NCBI GenBank assembly: GCA_051005015.1
Contig: JBPCJT010000289.1
Location: 1-16,460 of the forward strand
DNA from: JACMME01 sp051005015
Lineage (GTDB): Bacteria > Gemmatimonadota > Gemmatimonadetes > Gemmatimonadales > Gemmatimonadaceae
DNA length: 16,460 nucleotides
Direction: 5' to 3'
Shown piece after piece: positions 7,472 through 15,494 of this stretch (positions are counted from its first letter, which is position 1; every line of letters starts with the position of its first letter). The translations under genes were made by a program, and so were the position numbers. The notes below the pieces were generated by a model. The model did not search any database. It was not told where the DNA came from and saw nothing but the letters and a program-made list of their open reading frames with translations.

Positions 7472-8434
7472 ATGGGTACGTCGCTTGACTTCGAGAAGCC
7501 CATCATCGAGTTGGAACGTCAGATCGAGGAGATCAGGAAAGGGACGGGAAAGCAGCAGATCAACGGCACCGATGGCCTCGAACCGCTGGAGCGCCGGCTG
7601 GCGGCCATGCGCGCGGAGGTTTACAAGAATCTGACGCCGTATCAACGCGTACAGGTCGCGCGTAACTCCAAGCGGCCCTTCACCCTCGACTACATCCGCC
7701 TCGTGCTCACGGATTTTGTGGAGCTCCACGGCGACCGATTGTATCGCGAAGACGCCGCCATTGTAGGCGGCTGGGCGCGGCTTGACGGCGAAACGGTGAT
7801 GATCATCGGCCATCAGCGCGGCCGCGATACCAAGGAAAATCTCCGGCGAAACTTCGGCATGCCGCATCCGGAGGGCTATCGGAAAGCGCTCCGGTTAATG
7901 AACTTGGCGGAGAAGTTTCATGTTCCCGTGATTACCTTTATCGACACGCCCGGGGCTTGGGCCGGACTGGGCGCTGAAGAGCGCGGCCAGTCGGAAGCAA
8001 TAGCAAGAAACCTCTTCGAGATGAGCCGCCTTCAGACACCGATCGTCGCAACGGTGATTGGCGAAGGCGGTTCGGGGGGAGCGCTCGCGCTTGGGGTCGC
8101 CGATCGCGTACTGATGTTGGAGAATGCGATCTATTCAGTTATCACTATCGAGGGGTGTGCCGCCATACTCTGGAAAGATGGCAAGAGCCCCGAGATGAAG
8201 GAGCGGGCGGCAACGGCTCTCCGCCTCACGGCTGAAGATCTAGTCAGGCTCAAACTCATCGACGAGATCGTTGCGGAGCCAGTTGGTGGTGCGCACGCAA
8301 ATCACGAAGAGTCCGCCAAGGCGCTGCAGGAAGCGCTGGTACGGCATCTCGACGATTTGCGCCGTTACAAGCCGGAAAAGCTCGTCCGGCGCCGACGGCA
8401 GAAATTCCTCCACATGGGCGCGTTCGCGGAGTAG
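7472..8434 (+). CDS. accA: Acetyl-CoA carboxylase carboxyltransferase subunit alpha
   Basis: A 320-aa protein (E. coli AccA is 319 aa). AccA pairs with AccD to transfer the carboxyl group from carboxybiotin to acetyl-CoA, making malonyl-CoA for fatty-acid synthesis in the cytoplasm. The N-terminal helical region (LDFEKPIIELERQIEEIRK) is followed by strongly conserved blocks: GHQRGRDTKENLRRNFGMPH from 113, FIDTPGAWAGLGAEERGQSE from 156, GEGGSGGALALGVADRVLM from 197, and YSVITIEGCAAILWKDG from 221. Most family members have AYPG where this one has AWAG. The start at 7472 is four bases after the dnaE stop and has a good ribosome-binding site. No accD is in the window, so the partner must be elsewhere. 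The packing with dnaE and the downstream gene indicates co-transcription. Confidence 0.97.
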   Translation: MGTSLDFEKPIIELERQIEEIRKGTGKQQINGTDGLEPLERRLAAMRAEVYKNLTPYQRVQVARNSKRPFTLDYIRLVLTDFVELHGDRLYREDAAIVGGWARLDGETVMIIGHQRGRDTKENLRRNFGMPHPEGYRKALRLMNLAEKFHVPVITFIDTPGAWAGLGAEERGQSEAIARNLFEMSRLQTPIVATVIGEGGSGGALALGVADRVLMLENAIYSVITIEGCAAILWKDGKSPEMKERAATALRLTAEDLVRLKLIDEIVAEPVGGAHANHEESAKALQEALVRHLDDLRRYKPEKLVRRRRQKFLHMGAFAE

Positions 8435-8436
8435 CC

Positions 8437-9549
8437 GTGCCGGCGTTGATCGAGGTTGAGTTCAAGGGGAATCGCAAGCAGTTCTTCAACTACGAGGGCG
8501 AGGAGTCTCTCGCGTTGCGGAGCGCCGTCATCGTCGAAACAGACCGCGGCGAGGATCTGGGACGAGTGCACGCCGTTGGCGAGCTCGCGGCCAGGCGTTG
8601 CGGGGGTTGCGCACACGGGTGCGGCACGGAAAAGCCGAACAAGCGTATTCTGCGCGTCGCTACAGCCGATGAGGCGAGTAGGGCAGCCAGTCTCGCGGCG
8701 CAGGACGAGGATGCGCGACGCCGCGCAATGGAGCGGGTGAAAGCCAACGGCCTCGTCATGAAGCTCACGGATGCCGAGTGGCAGTGGGACCGAAAGAAGC
8801 TGACATTTTACTTCACGGCTGAAAAGCGCGTCGATTTCCGCGCGCTGGTACGTGACCTGGCGGCTGTTTTTCGCACCCGCATCGAGCTTAAGCAGATTGG
8901 GGTTCGTGACGAGGCCAAGCGGCTCGATGGGATCGGCCGCTGTGGACGCCGCTACTGCTCCTCCTCGTGGTTACCGGATCTTCGGCCGGTAAACCTCCAG
9001 GTGGCCAAGGATCAGCGGCTGTCGCTGAATCCCTCGCAGATTTCCGGAGCCTGCGGCCGACTCATGTGCTGTCTGCGCTACGAGCATGAGTTCTACGTCG
9101 CGAGCCGGAAACGGTTTCCCAAGGAAGGCAGAATGCTGGTCACATCGCGCGGCGAGGAAAAGGTTATCGCCAATGACATTTTCAGCGATCGCGTAACGCT
9201 GCGGGGGCTCGACGGAGAGGCACGCATAGTTCCGCTTGCCGATCTCAGGCGCGAGATGGAGGAGGGTGCACCGGGCGAAGGAGGTTTCGCGGGATTGGCA
9301 GTTCTGGACGAACCTGATCAGGATGTGTCTTATCCGGATTCGCCCGACGACGACATCGTTCTGGAGGACGACGAAGGAATAATGTCCGTAGCCGAGCCAT
9401 TACGGCTCATCGAGCCCCGCTCCCATGGTAATCCCCTACCCGGGAGCGACACATCGCCTCCATCCGTGGATGAGCGGCCGCTGCGACGCCGCGGCCGCAG
9501 AGGTGGACGGCGCGGCAAGACCGGTGGCGCCGGGACTCCAGAGAAATGA
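8437..9549 (+). CDS. ricT: PSP1-domain protein, RicT/YaaT-like
   Basis: A 370-aa protein starting with GTG at 8437, two bases after the accA stop, with GGAG (8428-8431) as ribosome-binding site. Residues about 120-215 are the PSP1 C-terminal domain: GRCGRRYCSSSWL, NLQVAKDQRLSLNPSQISGA and CGRLMCCLRYEHEFY are the RicT signature. In Bacillus subtilis RicT (YaaT) works with RicA and RicF in an Fe-S-containing complex that promotes RNase Y-dependent mRNA maturation. The conserved cysteines are present: 169, 174, 206, 211, 212. Differences from the usual protein are a second cluster near the N-terminus (Cys55, Cys58, Cys62 in RRCGGCAHGCG), an acidic stretch (about 292-313) and a basic Arg/Gly tail (349-364) suited to nucleic-acid binding. 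No RicA or RicF gene is nearby. In B. subtilis yaaT also lies near metS and a replication gene (holB), echoing the dnaE/metG context here. Confidence 0.88.
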   Translation: MPALIEVEFKGNRKQFFNYEGEESLALRSAVIVETDRGEDLGRVHAVGELAARRCGGCAHGCGTEKPNKRILRVATADEASRAASLAAQDEDARRRAMERVKANGLVMKLTDAEWQWDRKKLTFYFTAEKRVDFRALVRDLAAVFRTRIELKQIGVRDEAKRLDGIGRCGRRYCSSSWLPDLRPVNLQVAKDQRLSLNPSQISGACGRLMCCLRYEHEFYVASRKRFPKEGRMLVTSRGEEKVIANDIFSDRVTLRGLDGEARIVPLADLRREMEEGAPGEGGFAGLAVLDEPDQDVSYPDSPDDDIVLEDDEGIMSVAEPLRLIEPRSHGNPLPGSDTSPPSVDERPLRRRGRRGGRRGKTGGAGTPEK

Positions 9550-9550
9550 T

Positions 9551-11149
9551 GTGAAGAAGTTCTATATCACCACCGCTATCGACTACGCGAATGGCGATCC
9601 CCATATCGGCCACGCGCTCGAAAAGATCGGAGCCGATAGCATCGCTCGCTACCATCGCCTGCGTGGCTATGATGTGCACTTTCTAATGGGTATGGACGAG
9701 CACGGCCAGAAGGTCACGCAAGCGGCGGCCGACCGCGGGCTCTCACCACAGGCGCTCGTGGATGAGATTGCCGCAACGTTCCAGCTGGCCTGGGCGCGCC
9801 TCTCCATCTCCCATGATCAGTTCATTCGCACCACGGAGCCTTCGCACAAGACGGGAGTCCGCGCTCTCATCGAGCTCATCTTTCAACGCAATCCCGAAGA
9901 CTTCTACGAGCAGGCATACGAAGGCTGGTATTGCGTCGGGTGCGAGCTCTTCAAGCGGCAAGATGAGATTGTCGACGGAAAATGCGCACTGCATCCGACG
10001 CGAACCCTGGAGTGGGCGAGCGAACGCAACTGGTTTTTCCGGCTCACTCGCTATGAGCACTTTTTACGCCGCCTCTTTGTGGAGCGGCCCCGCTTTCTGG
10101 AACCCGATAGCCGGCGAAACGAAATTCTCGCGCTGCTGAATCAGGGGCTGGAGGACATTTCCGTTACACGCTCGCGATTGCTCTGGGCCATTCCTTTCCC
10201 AAGGGCCTCGTCGGACGGCGAGCACCAGGGAACCTGGGTTTGGTTCGACGCGCTGCCGAATTATCTCACCGCCACTGGTTTTCCAGATGACGGATTCCAG
10301 TCCCGCTGGCCTGCGAATCTCCACGTCATTGGCAAGGACATTACACGGCTTCACTGCGTTGTCTGGCCCGCAATGCTCGAGTCCGCCGGAATACCTCTGC
10401 CGGAGCGGGTTTGGGCGCACGGTTTCGTGCAGTCAGGCGGGGAACGGCTCAGCAAATCGGCTGGTGTACAGGTGGAGCTCGGTCAGGCGATTGAACGATA
10501 CGGCGCCGATGCTTTTCGGTACTACCTTCTCCGCGAAGTGCCGTTTGACGGGGATGGCAGTTTCACCTTTGAGCGCTTCGAGGAACGGTACACGGCCGAC
10601 CTGGCGAATGCCTTTGGGAATCTGGCGAGCCGGGTCATTTCGATGATCGAGCGATACTGCGGCGGAGTTGTGCCCGACTCAGCGGGGGCCGACGCGGAAA
10701 GCGAGATGGCGGACGCCATGGACTTCGGGGCATATCATCGAAGCATGGACGGGAGTAATGGGTATCTCCCGCATGAAGCACTTCGGCACGTCTGGCTTAC
10801 CGTCGCGCGCGCAAATGCGTACGTCGATCGGAAAGCACCCTGGAAGCTGGCGAAAGACCCCGCAAAGCGCGTAGAACTGGAGCAGACACTCTGGTCGCTT
10901 GCCAGGTCCCTGGCGATGCACGCCATCCATCTCGCGCCTTTCGTTCCTGGAAAGGCGCAGGAATTATGGGAACAGCTTGGCGCCCCGGGACGAGCCGCGG
11001 AGTGCCGGATCTTCGCGGAAAGTCCCACGCAACCGCTCCTCAAACGCACGAGCGACGCAGCAATTCAGCCCCTCGATCCTGCGGGGTGGCGCGTAACCAA
11101 GGGCGCCTCGCTCTTCCCCAGGGAAGCGCGCGATGCCGTCATCACGTAA
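9551..11149 (+). CDS. metG: Methionyl-tRNA synthetase
   Basis: A 532-aa class I synthetase charging tRNA-Met with methionine. HIGH motif HIGH at 18-21 (NGDPHIGHA); zinc knuckle in the connective peptide with Cys128, Cys131, Cys145 and His148 (GWYCVGCELF, GKCALHPTR); WFDALPNYLT at 231-240; KMSKS-equivalent RLSKS at 299-303; then GADAFRYYLLREVPFDGDGS and the helical anticodon-binding domain (about 345-490). No C-terminal Trbp111/EMAP domain follows, so it is the short form. The frame stays open upstream inside ricT, but GTG 9551 gives the family-typical start MKKFYITTAIDYANGDPHIG and sits one base after the ricT stop, with GAGA (9540-9543) as a weak ribosome-binding site. Longer versions would overlap ricT by over 100 bases. 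Last gene of the operon. Confidence 0.96.
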   Translation: MKKFYITTAIDYANGDPHIGHALEKIGADSIARYHRLRGYDVHFLMGMDEHGQKVTQAAADRGLSPQALVDEIAATFQLAWARLSISHDQFIRTTEPSHKTGVRALIELIFQRNPEDFYEQAYEGWYCVGCELFKRQDEIVDGKCALHPTRTLEWASERNWFFRLTRYEHFLRRLFVERPRFLEPDSRRNEILALLNQGLEDISVTRSRLLWAIPFPRASSDGEHQGTWVWFDALPNYLTATGFPDDGFQSRWPANLHVIGKDITRLHCVVWPAMLESAGIPLPERVWAHGFVQSGGERLSKSAGVQVELGQAIERYGADAFRYYLLREVPFDGDGSFTFERFEERYTADLANAFGNLASRVISMIERYCGGVVPDSAGADAESEMADAMDFGAYHRSMDGSNGYLPHEALRHVWLTVARANAYVDRKAPWKLAKDPAKRVELEQTLWSLARSLAMHAIHLAPFVPGKAQELWEQLGAPGRAAECRIFAESPTQPLLKRTSDAAIQPLDPAGWRVTKGASLFPREARDAVIT

Positions 11150-11153
11150 CAGC

Positions 11154-11178
11154 TGGCAGCAGGGAAAACAGGCTGCCA
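11154..11178 (+). terminator. Hairpin downstream of metG, possible terminator
   Basis: Perfect 7-bp inverted repeat TGGCAGC (11154-11160) and GCTGCCA (11172-11178) with an 11-nt A-rich loop, beginning four bases after the metG stop. No T-run follows, so it is not a classic intrinsic terminator, but its position at the end of the operon fits a 3' end structure. Confidence 0.4.
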
Positions 11179-11206
11179 TACGACACACTGCATGCTGCAA
11201 CGTTCC

Positions 11207-11235
11207 TTGACTTGCGCGGTGACTGCCCGAACATT
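11207..11235 (+). promoter_or_regulatory. Candidate promoter for the 133-aa lipoprotein gene
   Basis: -35 TTGACT (11207-11212), 17-bp spacer and a poor -10 AACATT (11230-11235). The spacing and -35 are good and it follows the metG hairpin. The leader would be about 40 nt. Confidence 0.3.
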
Positions 11236-11280
11236 GCTTCCAGAAGGCGCTCCTTCTCTCCCCACCCACGTGGAGACTCC

Positions 11281-11682
11281 ATGCAACGTCGCCTGTTGGT
11301 TCTGGTGCTGATCGCGGTTGTCGCAGTTGCGTGCGCACGGAGCGGAAAAGCCGGCGTGGATGCGCCCACGAACGAATTTCTCTCCGATGTTCCTGTCGAG
11401 GTGGAGAACCGAAATTTCCTCGATCTGACCGTCTATCTACTCCAGTCCGGGAGCAGGCAACGACTCGGAACAATCACTGGCTCCAGCACCGGCACCGTGC
11501 TCATTCCGAGAAAATTTTTGAGAGGTTATGCAGGCGACCTGCGCCTGTTGGGAGACCCGGTAGGATCGGCTAGTACCATAGTCTCAGATGCCGTTCTCAT
11601 CAGGCCCGGCGAGCATGTCCACTGGATCATCGACAAAGCCGGCCGGTTCGGTATGACGTCGAGTATCGCCGTCGTTCAGTAG
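11281..11682 (+). CDS. Small lipoprotein of unknown function
   Basis: A 133-aa protein. The frame is open upstream, but ATG 11281 has a good ribosome-binding site (GTGGAG, 11270-11275) and starts a lipoprotein signal: MQRRLLVLVLIAVVAVAC with Cys18. The mature part has one compact region: VEVENRNFLDLTVYLLQSGS, RLGTITGSSTGTVLIPRKFL, ELR-like DLRLLGDPVGS, then VLIRPGEHVHWII. This reads as a small beta-sandwich, with the pattern 'V-V-N-N-dl-VYl--g--rrLGtVtG' that I associate with short Gemmatimonadota lipoproteins of unknown role. It ends 94 bases before the FG-GAP lipoprotein gene and may be co-transcribed with it. The lipoprotein call is firm; the function is not known. Confidence 0.85.
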   Translation: MQRRLLVLVLIAVVAVACARSGKAGVDAPTNEFLSDVPVEVENRNFLDLTVYLLQSGSRQRLGTITGSSTGTVLIPRKFLRGYAGDLRLLGDPVGSASTIVSDAVLIRPGEHVHWIIDKAGRFGMTSSIAVVQ

Positions 11683-11726
11683 GAGCGACCGAAGTTCTTC
11701 TGACGGGAGTGCACCCAAAAATGTCT

Positions 11727-11748
11727 CGCGCCGTGAAATACCGGCGCG
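11727..11748 (+). other. GC-rich hairpin between the two lipoprotein genes
   Basis: Perfect 7-bp inverted repeat CGCGCCG (11727-11733) and CGGCGCG (11742-11748), loop of eight bases. It lies 28 bases before the next start and has no T-run. It could be a weak terminator, an attenuator-like structure or an mRNA stability element. Confidence 0.35.
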
Positions 11749-11776
11749 GCTTCGGCACCAGCGCGCGGAAGCAGGC

Positions 11777-14700
11777 ATGAAGCGTCGCGCTACGGGATAT
11801 GCCGTCGCACTTCTCGTCATTTTTGGCGCGTGTGAAAGACGCGTGAAGCCGGAAATATGGCACGCCGCTGACGGTCATCGCTGGCGCGCACTCGACGTCC
11901 ACCGTCGTGGCCAGCCGGGCTTCGCTCTGTTATCACCATCCACGACGGGAATCAATTTCACGAATTCAGTCAGTGACGAAAAAGCACTGGAGAATCGTCA
12001 CCTTGTACAGGGCTCCGGCGTTGCCCTTGGCGACGTGGATGGCGACGGGCGCACGGATATTTTCTTCAGCCACATTCAGGGTCAAAACCGGCTATACCGG
12101 AATCTGGGCGACTGGAAGTTCGAGGATATTACGCAATCGAGCGGCGTTACCACACCGGGCACGCACTCTACAGGAGCAGTCCTCGCCGACACAGACGGCG
12201 ATGGCGACCTGGACCTGGTGGTGTCCGCCATGGGTGGGCCCAATCTCCTTTTCGTAAATGATGGCGGTGGCAACTTCGCGCTACGCCAGCCCAAGGCGAA
12301 CCTTGGCACCGGCAGAGGCAGCACCACCATGGCTCTGGCCGACGTCGATGGAGACGGCGATCTGGACCTCTACATAGCGAATTACAAGACCCGAAACGTG
12401 CAGGACCTCTTCAGCCCCCAGGAGCGCGCATTCGAACGGGTTGTCCGTCGGGTGGGTGACAGTTACGAGATAGCGCCAGGGTTTCGTGAGCACTACCGTG
12501 CTGAGGTCCGCTCGGACCTCGGCGCCGTAGTAAGAACACAACGCGCCGATCCCGACTGGTTCTACCTCAATGACGGAGCCGGAAATTTCTCCGGGGTATC
12601 GCTCACCGAAGGGCGCTTTCTGGATGAGGCCGGCAAACCCATCGCCCGCCCTGCGGAATCCTTCAGCCTCACGGCGCGCTTCTTCGATGCGAACGGGGAT
12701 GGTGCGCCGGATCTCTACGTCTGCAACGACTTCGAAGATCCAGATGAGTTCTGGCTGAATCGCGGGGACGGCAATTTTCAGATGGCGCCGGCGCTCTCGC
12801 TACGGTCCTCGAGCAACTCCTCCATGGCCATGGATTTCTCCGACATCGACCGGGACGGCGATATCGATTTCCTTGTCGTCGACATGCTCAGCCGGCCTGG
12901 CCGTCGACGAAAAACGCAGAGTCCAACTCACACTCCGCTCCCCAACAGGCCCGGAGAATACGCCAATCGGCCACAGATGCAGCGCAACACCATGTTCCTC
13001 AATCGCGGGAACGGCACTTTCGCAGAAGTAGCCGCGTTTGCCCGTGTGGAAGCGTCGGACTGGTCCTGGTCTACTGTATTCATGGATGCCGACCTCGATG
13101 GTTACGAGGATATCCTGGTCGGGACAGGCCACCGGTGGGATGTAATGGATTCTGACACGTGGGACCGCATCAAGAGCCGCTTCCCGAGCGCCCAGTGGAA
13201 TCGCGAGCTGCTGCTTTTTCCTGACTTGCACCTCAAAAACGTCGCCTTTCGCAACAATGGCGATTTGACGTTTGCAGATGTCTCGACTGCGTGGGGATTT
13301 ACCACGGAAGGAATCACCCACGGCATGGCGCTCGGCGACCTTGACGGTGACGGGGACCTCGATCTGGTCACCAATCGTTTCGGCAACGCAGCAGGTGTGT
13401 ATCGCAACGAGGCTGCGTCGCCGCGGATCGCTGTTCGTTTGATCGGTCAAGCTCCCAACACGCAGGCCGTCGGCGCCAGAATTCGTGTGCTCGGAGGACC
13501 GGTAGCTGCCCAGGAAAAGGAAGTTACGCTCGGTGGACTATATCTCTCGAGCTCAGATCCTCTGTATTCATTCGCCGCTGTCGCCAGCGACACGCTCTCG
13601 GTTGAGGTGCGTTGGCGGAACGGAGCACAGACGGTAGTTGCGGGCGTCCTCCCTAACAGGTTGTACGAAATACGCCAGCAACCTGCAGCGCTGCAGCCGG
13701 ACACGCGCCCCGCGCCTGAATCGGCGTTACCAATCTTTACAGATGTCTCCGATCAGCTCCGGCACCGCCACACCGAAACTTCCTTTGACGACTTCGCACG
13801 GCAACCGCTGCTACCAAACAGGCTGAGCCAGCTCGGCCCAGGCGTGAGCTGGTACGATGTGGATTCAGACGGGGATGAGGATCTCCTGGTGGCGTCCGGA
13901 CGTGGCGGCGCGCTCGAGCTTCGCCGTAACGACGCAAGCGGCTTTACCCCTGTAACGCTCGGTCCTACAGCTGAACACGACCAAACCACCGTTCTTGCAT
14001 TGCCCGGTGGGACAGGTGCAACTACCGCACTGCTGGTGGGCCAATCGAGCTATGAGACTGAATCACCTGCACAGGCGCTGGCCATCCCATCGGTAGTCCA
14101 ATTTCAGCCGAGCAAGAATTCGGGCAGGTCCTCGTTTCCCTCCACCGCCGTAGCGGGTGATACGAGCAGCGTTGGCAGCCTCGCGCTGAGCGATATCGAC
14201 ACGGACGGCGACCTCGATCTCTTCGTGGCCGGAAGAACTATTCCCGGTGCTTACCCCCTGGCGGCTTCCTCGCGCCTGCTTCGCAACGAGGGCGGGCGAT
14301 TTATACCGGACACCGCCAATCAAGAGGTGTTCTCAGCTTTGGGCCTCGTATCCGCCGCTGTCTTCTCAGATATCGATTCAGATGGCGATCCCGACCTCAT
14401 AGTGGCGGCGGAGTGGGGGCCGCTGACAATCTTTAAAAATACCGGCGGTCGCTTTTCCCGCGACCACCGCTCCGCCAACCTGGCGACCTATCAAAACCGC
14501 TGGAACGGCGTCACCACAGGCGACCTGGATGGCGACGGCCGTCCCGATATCATCGCCACCGGTTGGGGACGCAACACTCTGCTTCGCGCTTCGCGCAAAC
14601 TTCCGCTTTTTCTGTACTACGGCAACTTCGACGACAACGGTTCGCTAGACCTCGTTCGTGCGCAACGCGATGAGCACGTGAAAGATATCGCTCCCGTCGA

Positions 14701-15475
14701 GACTTTTTCGCGTCTCACACTGGCGATACCTCAGATTCGGCGCCGAACACCCACATTTGGCGCCTACGCCGACGCGTCCCTGAGCGACGTACTCGGCTCG
14801 AGCTTCGCCCGTGCTGGCCGCCTGGAAGTGGTGACACACGATCACATGTCGTTCCTCAATCGTGGTGACAGCTTCCTGCCAGCCGCTCTTCCGGCTGCGG
14901 CGCAGCTAGCTCCGGCGTTCTACGCTGGCATAGCGGATTTCGACGGGGATGGACGGGAAGACATATTCCTGAGCCAGAACTTCTTTCCCATGGAGATCGC
15001 CACACCCCGCCACGACGCAGGCCTGGGCATTTGGTTGCGCGGAGACGGTGCTGGCAAGCTGGCGCCGGTGTCGGCTGCAGAATCGGGTATCAGCGTCTTC
15101 GGCGACCAGCGCGGTGCAGCGCTCGCCGATTACAACCGCGACGGGCGCGTCGACCTCGTTGTTACACAGAATGGTGCCGAGACTAAACTGTATCGTAACG
15201 ATCGGGGCATGCCAGGGATCCGGGTGCGGCTACTCGGTCCGCCTGGCAACCCGCACGGAGTTGGCGCTGTCGTGCGGCTGCGCTACGCCGAAGGGCTCGG
15301 ACCAGCGCGAGAAATCCACGCTGGCTCGGGATACTGGTCCCAGGACGGAGCGGTCCAGGTGATGGGGCTGCGGGAGCCTCCTGCCGGCGTTTGGGTTCGC
15401 TGGCCCGGAGGAAAGGTGTCCGAGACCACGGTTATTGCAGGTGCGCGTGAAGTCACCATCCGCGCGCACCAGTGA
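11777..15475 (+). CDS. Large lipoprotein with FG-GAP/VCBS repeats and two ASPIC/UnbV domains (CRTAC1-like)
   Basis: A 1232-aa protein with ATG 11777 and ribosome-binding site GGAAG (11767-11771). Residues 1-19 are a lipoprotein signal (ALLVIFGAC, Cys19). It then carries Ca-binding-type loops of beta-propeller blades. The first set begins at 86 (DVDGDGRTDI), 138, 189, 304, 356, 437 and 521 and is followed by an ASPIC/UnbV domain at about 548-632 (VGARIRVLGG, GGLYLSSSD, VEVRWRNG). The second set begins at 694, 806, 865, 916, 950 (degenerate, NFDDNGSLDL), 1054 and 1118 and is followed by a second ASPIC/UnbV domain at about 1147-1228 (VGAVVRLRY, GSGYWSQDG, VWVRWPGG). So it is two copies of a seven-blade propeller plus ASPIC unit. 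Family members are secreted or surface proteins thought to mediate adhesion or carbohydrate/protein binding; the true ligand is unknown. Confidence 0.93.
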   Translation: MKRRATGYAVALLVIFGACERRVKPEIWHAADGHRWRALDVHRRGQPGFALLSPSTTGINFTNSVSDEKALENRHLVQGSGVALGDVDGDGRTDIFFSHIQGQNRLYRNLGDWKFEDITQSSGVTTPGTHSTGAVLADTDGDGDLDLVVSAMGGPNLLFVNDGGGNFALRQPKANLGTGRGSTTMALADVDGDGDLDLYIANYKTRNVQDLFSPQERAFERVVRRVGDSYEIAPGFREHYRAEVRSDLGAVVRTQRADPDWFYLNDGAGNFSGVSLTEGRFLDEAGKPIARPAESFSLTARFFDANGDGAPDLYVCNDFEDPDEFWLNRGDGNFQMAPALSLRSSSNSSMAMDFSDIDRDGDIDFLVVDMLSRPGRRRKTQSPTHTPLPNRPGEYANRPQMQRNTMFLNRGNGTFAEVAAFARVEASDWSWSTVFMDADLDGYEDILVGTGHRWDVMDSDTWDRIKSRFPSAQWNRELLLFPDLHLKNVAFRNNGDLTFADVSTAWGFTTEGITHGMALGDLDGDGDLDLVTNRFGNAAGVYRNEAASPRIAVRLIGQAPNTQAVGARIRVLGGPVAAQEKEVTLGGLYLSSSDPLYSFAAVASDTLSVEVRWRNGAQTVVAGVLPNRLYEIRQQPAALQPDTRPAPESALPIFTDVSDQLRHRHTETSFDDFARQPLLPNRLSQLGPGVSWYDVDSDGDEDLLVASGRGGALELRRNDASGFTPVTLGPTAEHDQTTVLALPGGTGATTALLVGQSSYETESPAQALAIPSVVQFQPSKNSGRSSFPSTAVAGDTSSVGSLALSDIDTDGDLDLFVAGRTIPGAYPLAASSRLLRNEGGRFIPDTANQEVFSALGLVSAAVFSDIDSDGDPDLIVAAEWGPLTIFKNTGGRFSRDHRSANLATYQNRWNGVTTGDLDGDGRPDIIATGWGRNTLLRASRKLPLFLYYGNFDDNGSLDLVRAQRDEHVKDIAPVETFSRLTLAIPQIRRRTPTFGAYADASLSDVLGSSFARAGRLEVVTHDHMSFLNRGDSFLPAALPAAAQLAPAFYAGIADFDGDGREDIFLSQNFFPMEIATPRHDAGLGIWLRGDGAGKLAPVSAAESGISVFGDQRGAALADYNRDGRVDLVVTQNGAETKLYRNDRGMPGIRVRLLGPPGNPHGVGAVVRLRYAEGLGPAREIHAGSGYWSQDGAVQVMGLREPPAGVWVRWPGGKVSETTVIAGAREVTIRAHQ

Positions 15476-15494
15476 GCAATTACAGACTTGCGTC

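Noticed and set aside
12800..13450. 216-codon frame antisense to the FG-GAP gene
   Set aside because: It is the mirror of repeated Asp/Gly codons, giving regular Ile/Val/Asp runs (VTVKVAE, VPVDVGE); no signal, domain or start signal.
15476..15494. Shared bidirectional terminator between the convergent genes
   Set aside because: The 19-base gap has no inverted repeat with a T-run that I can find.
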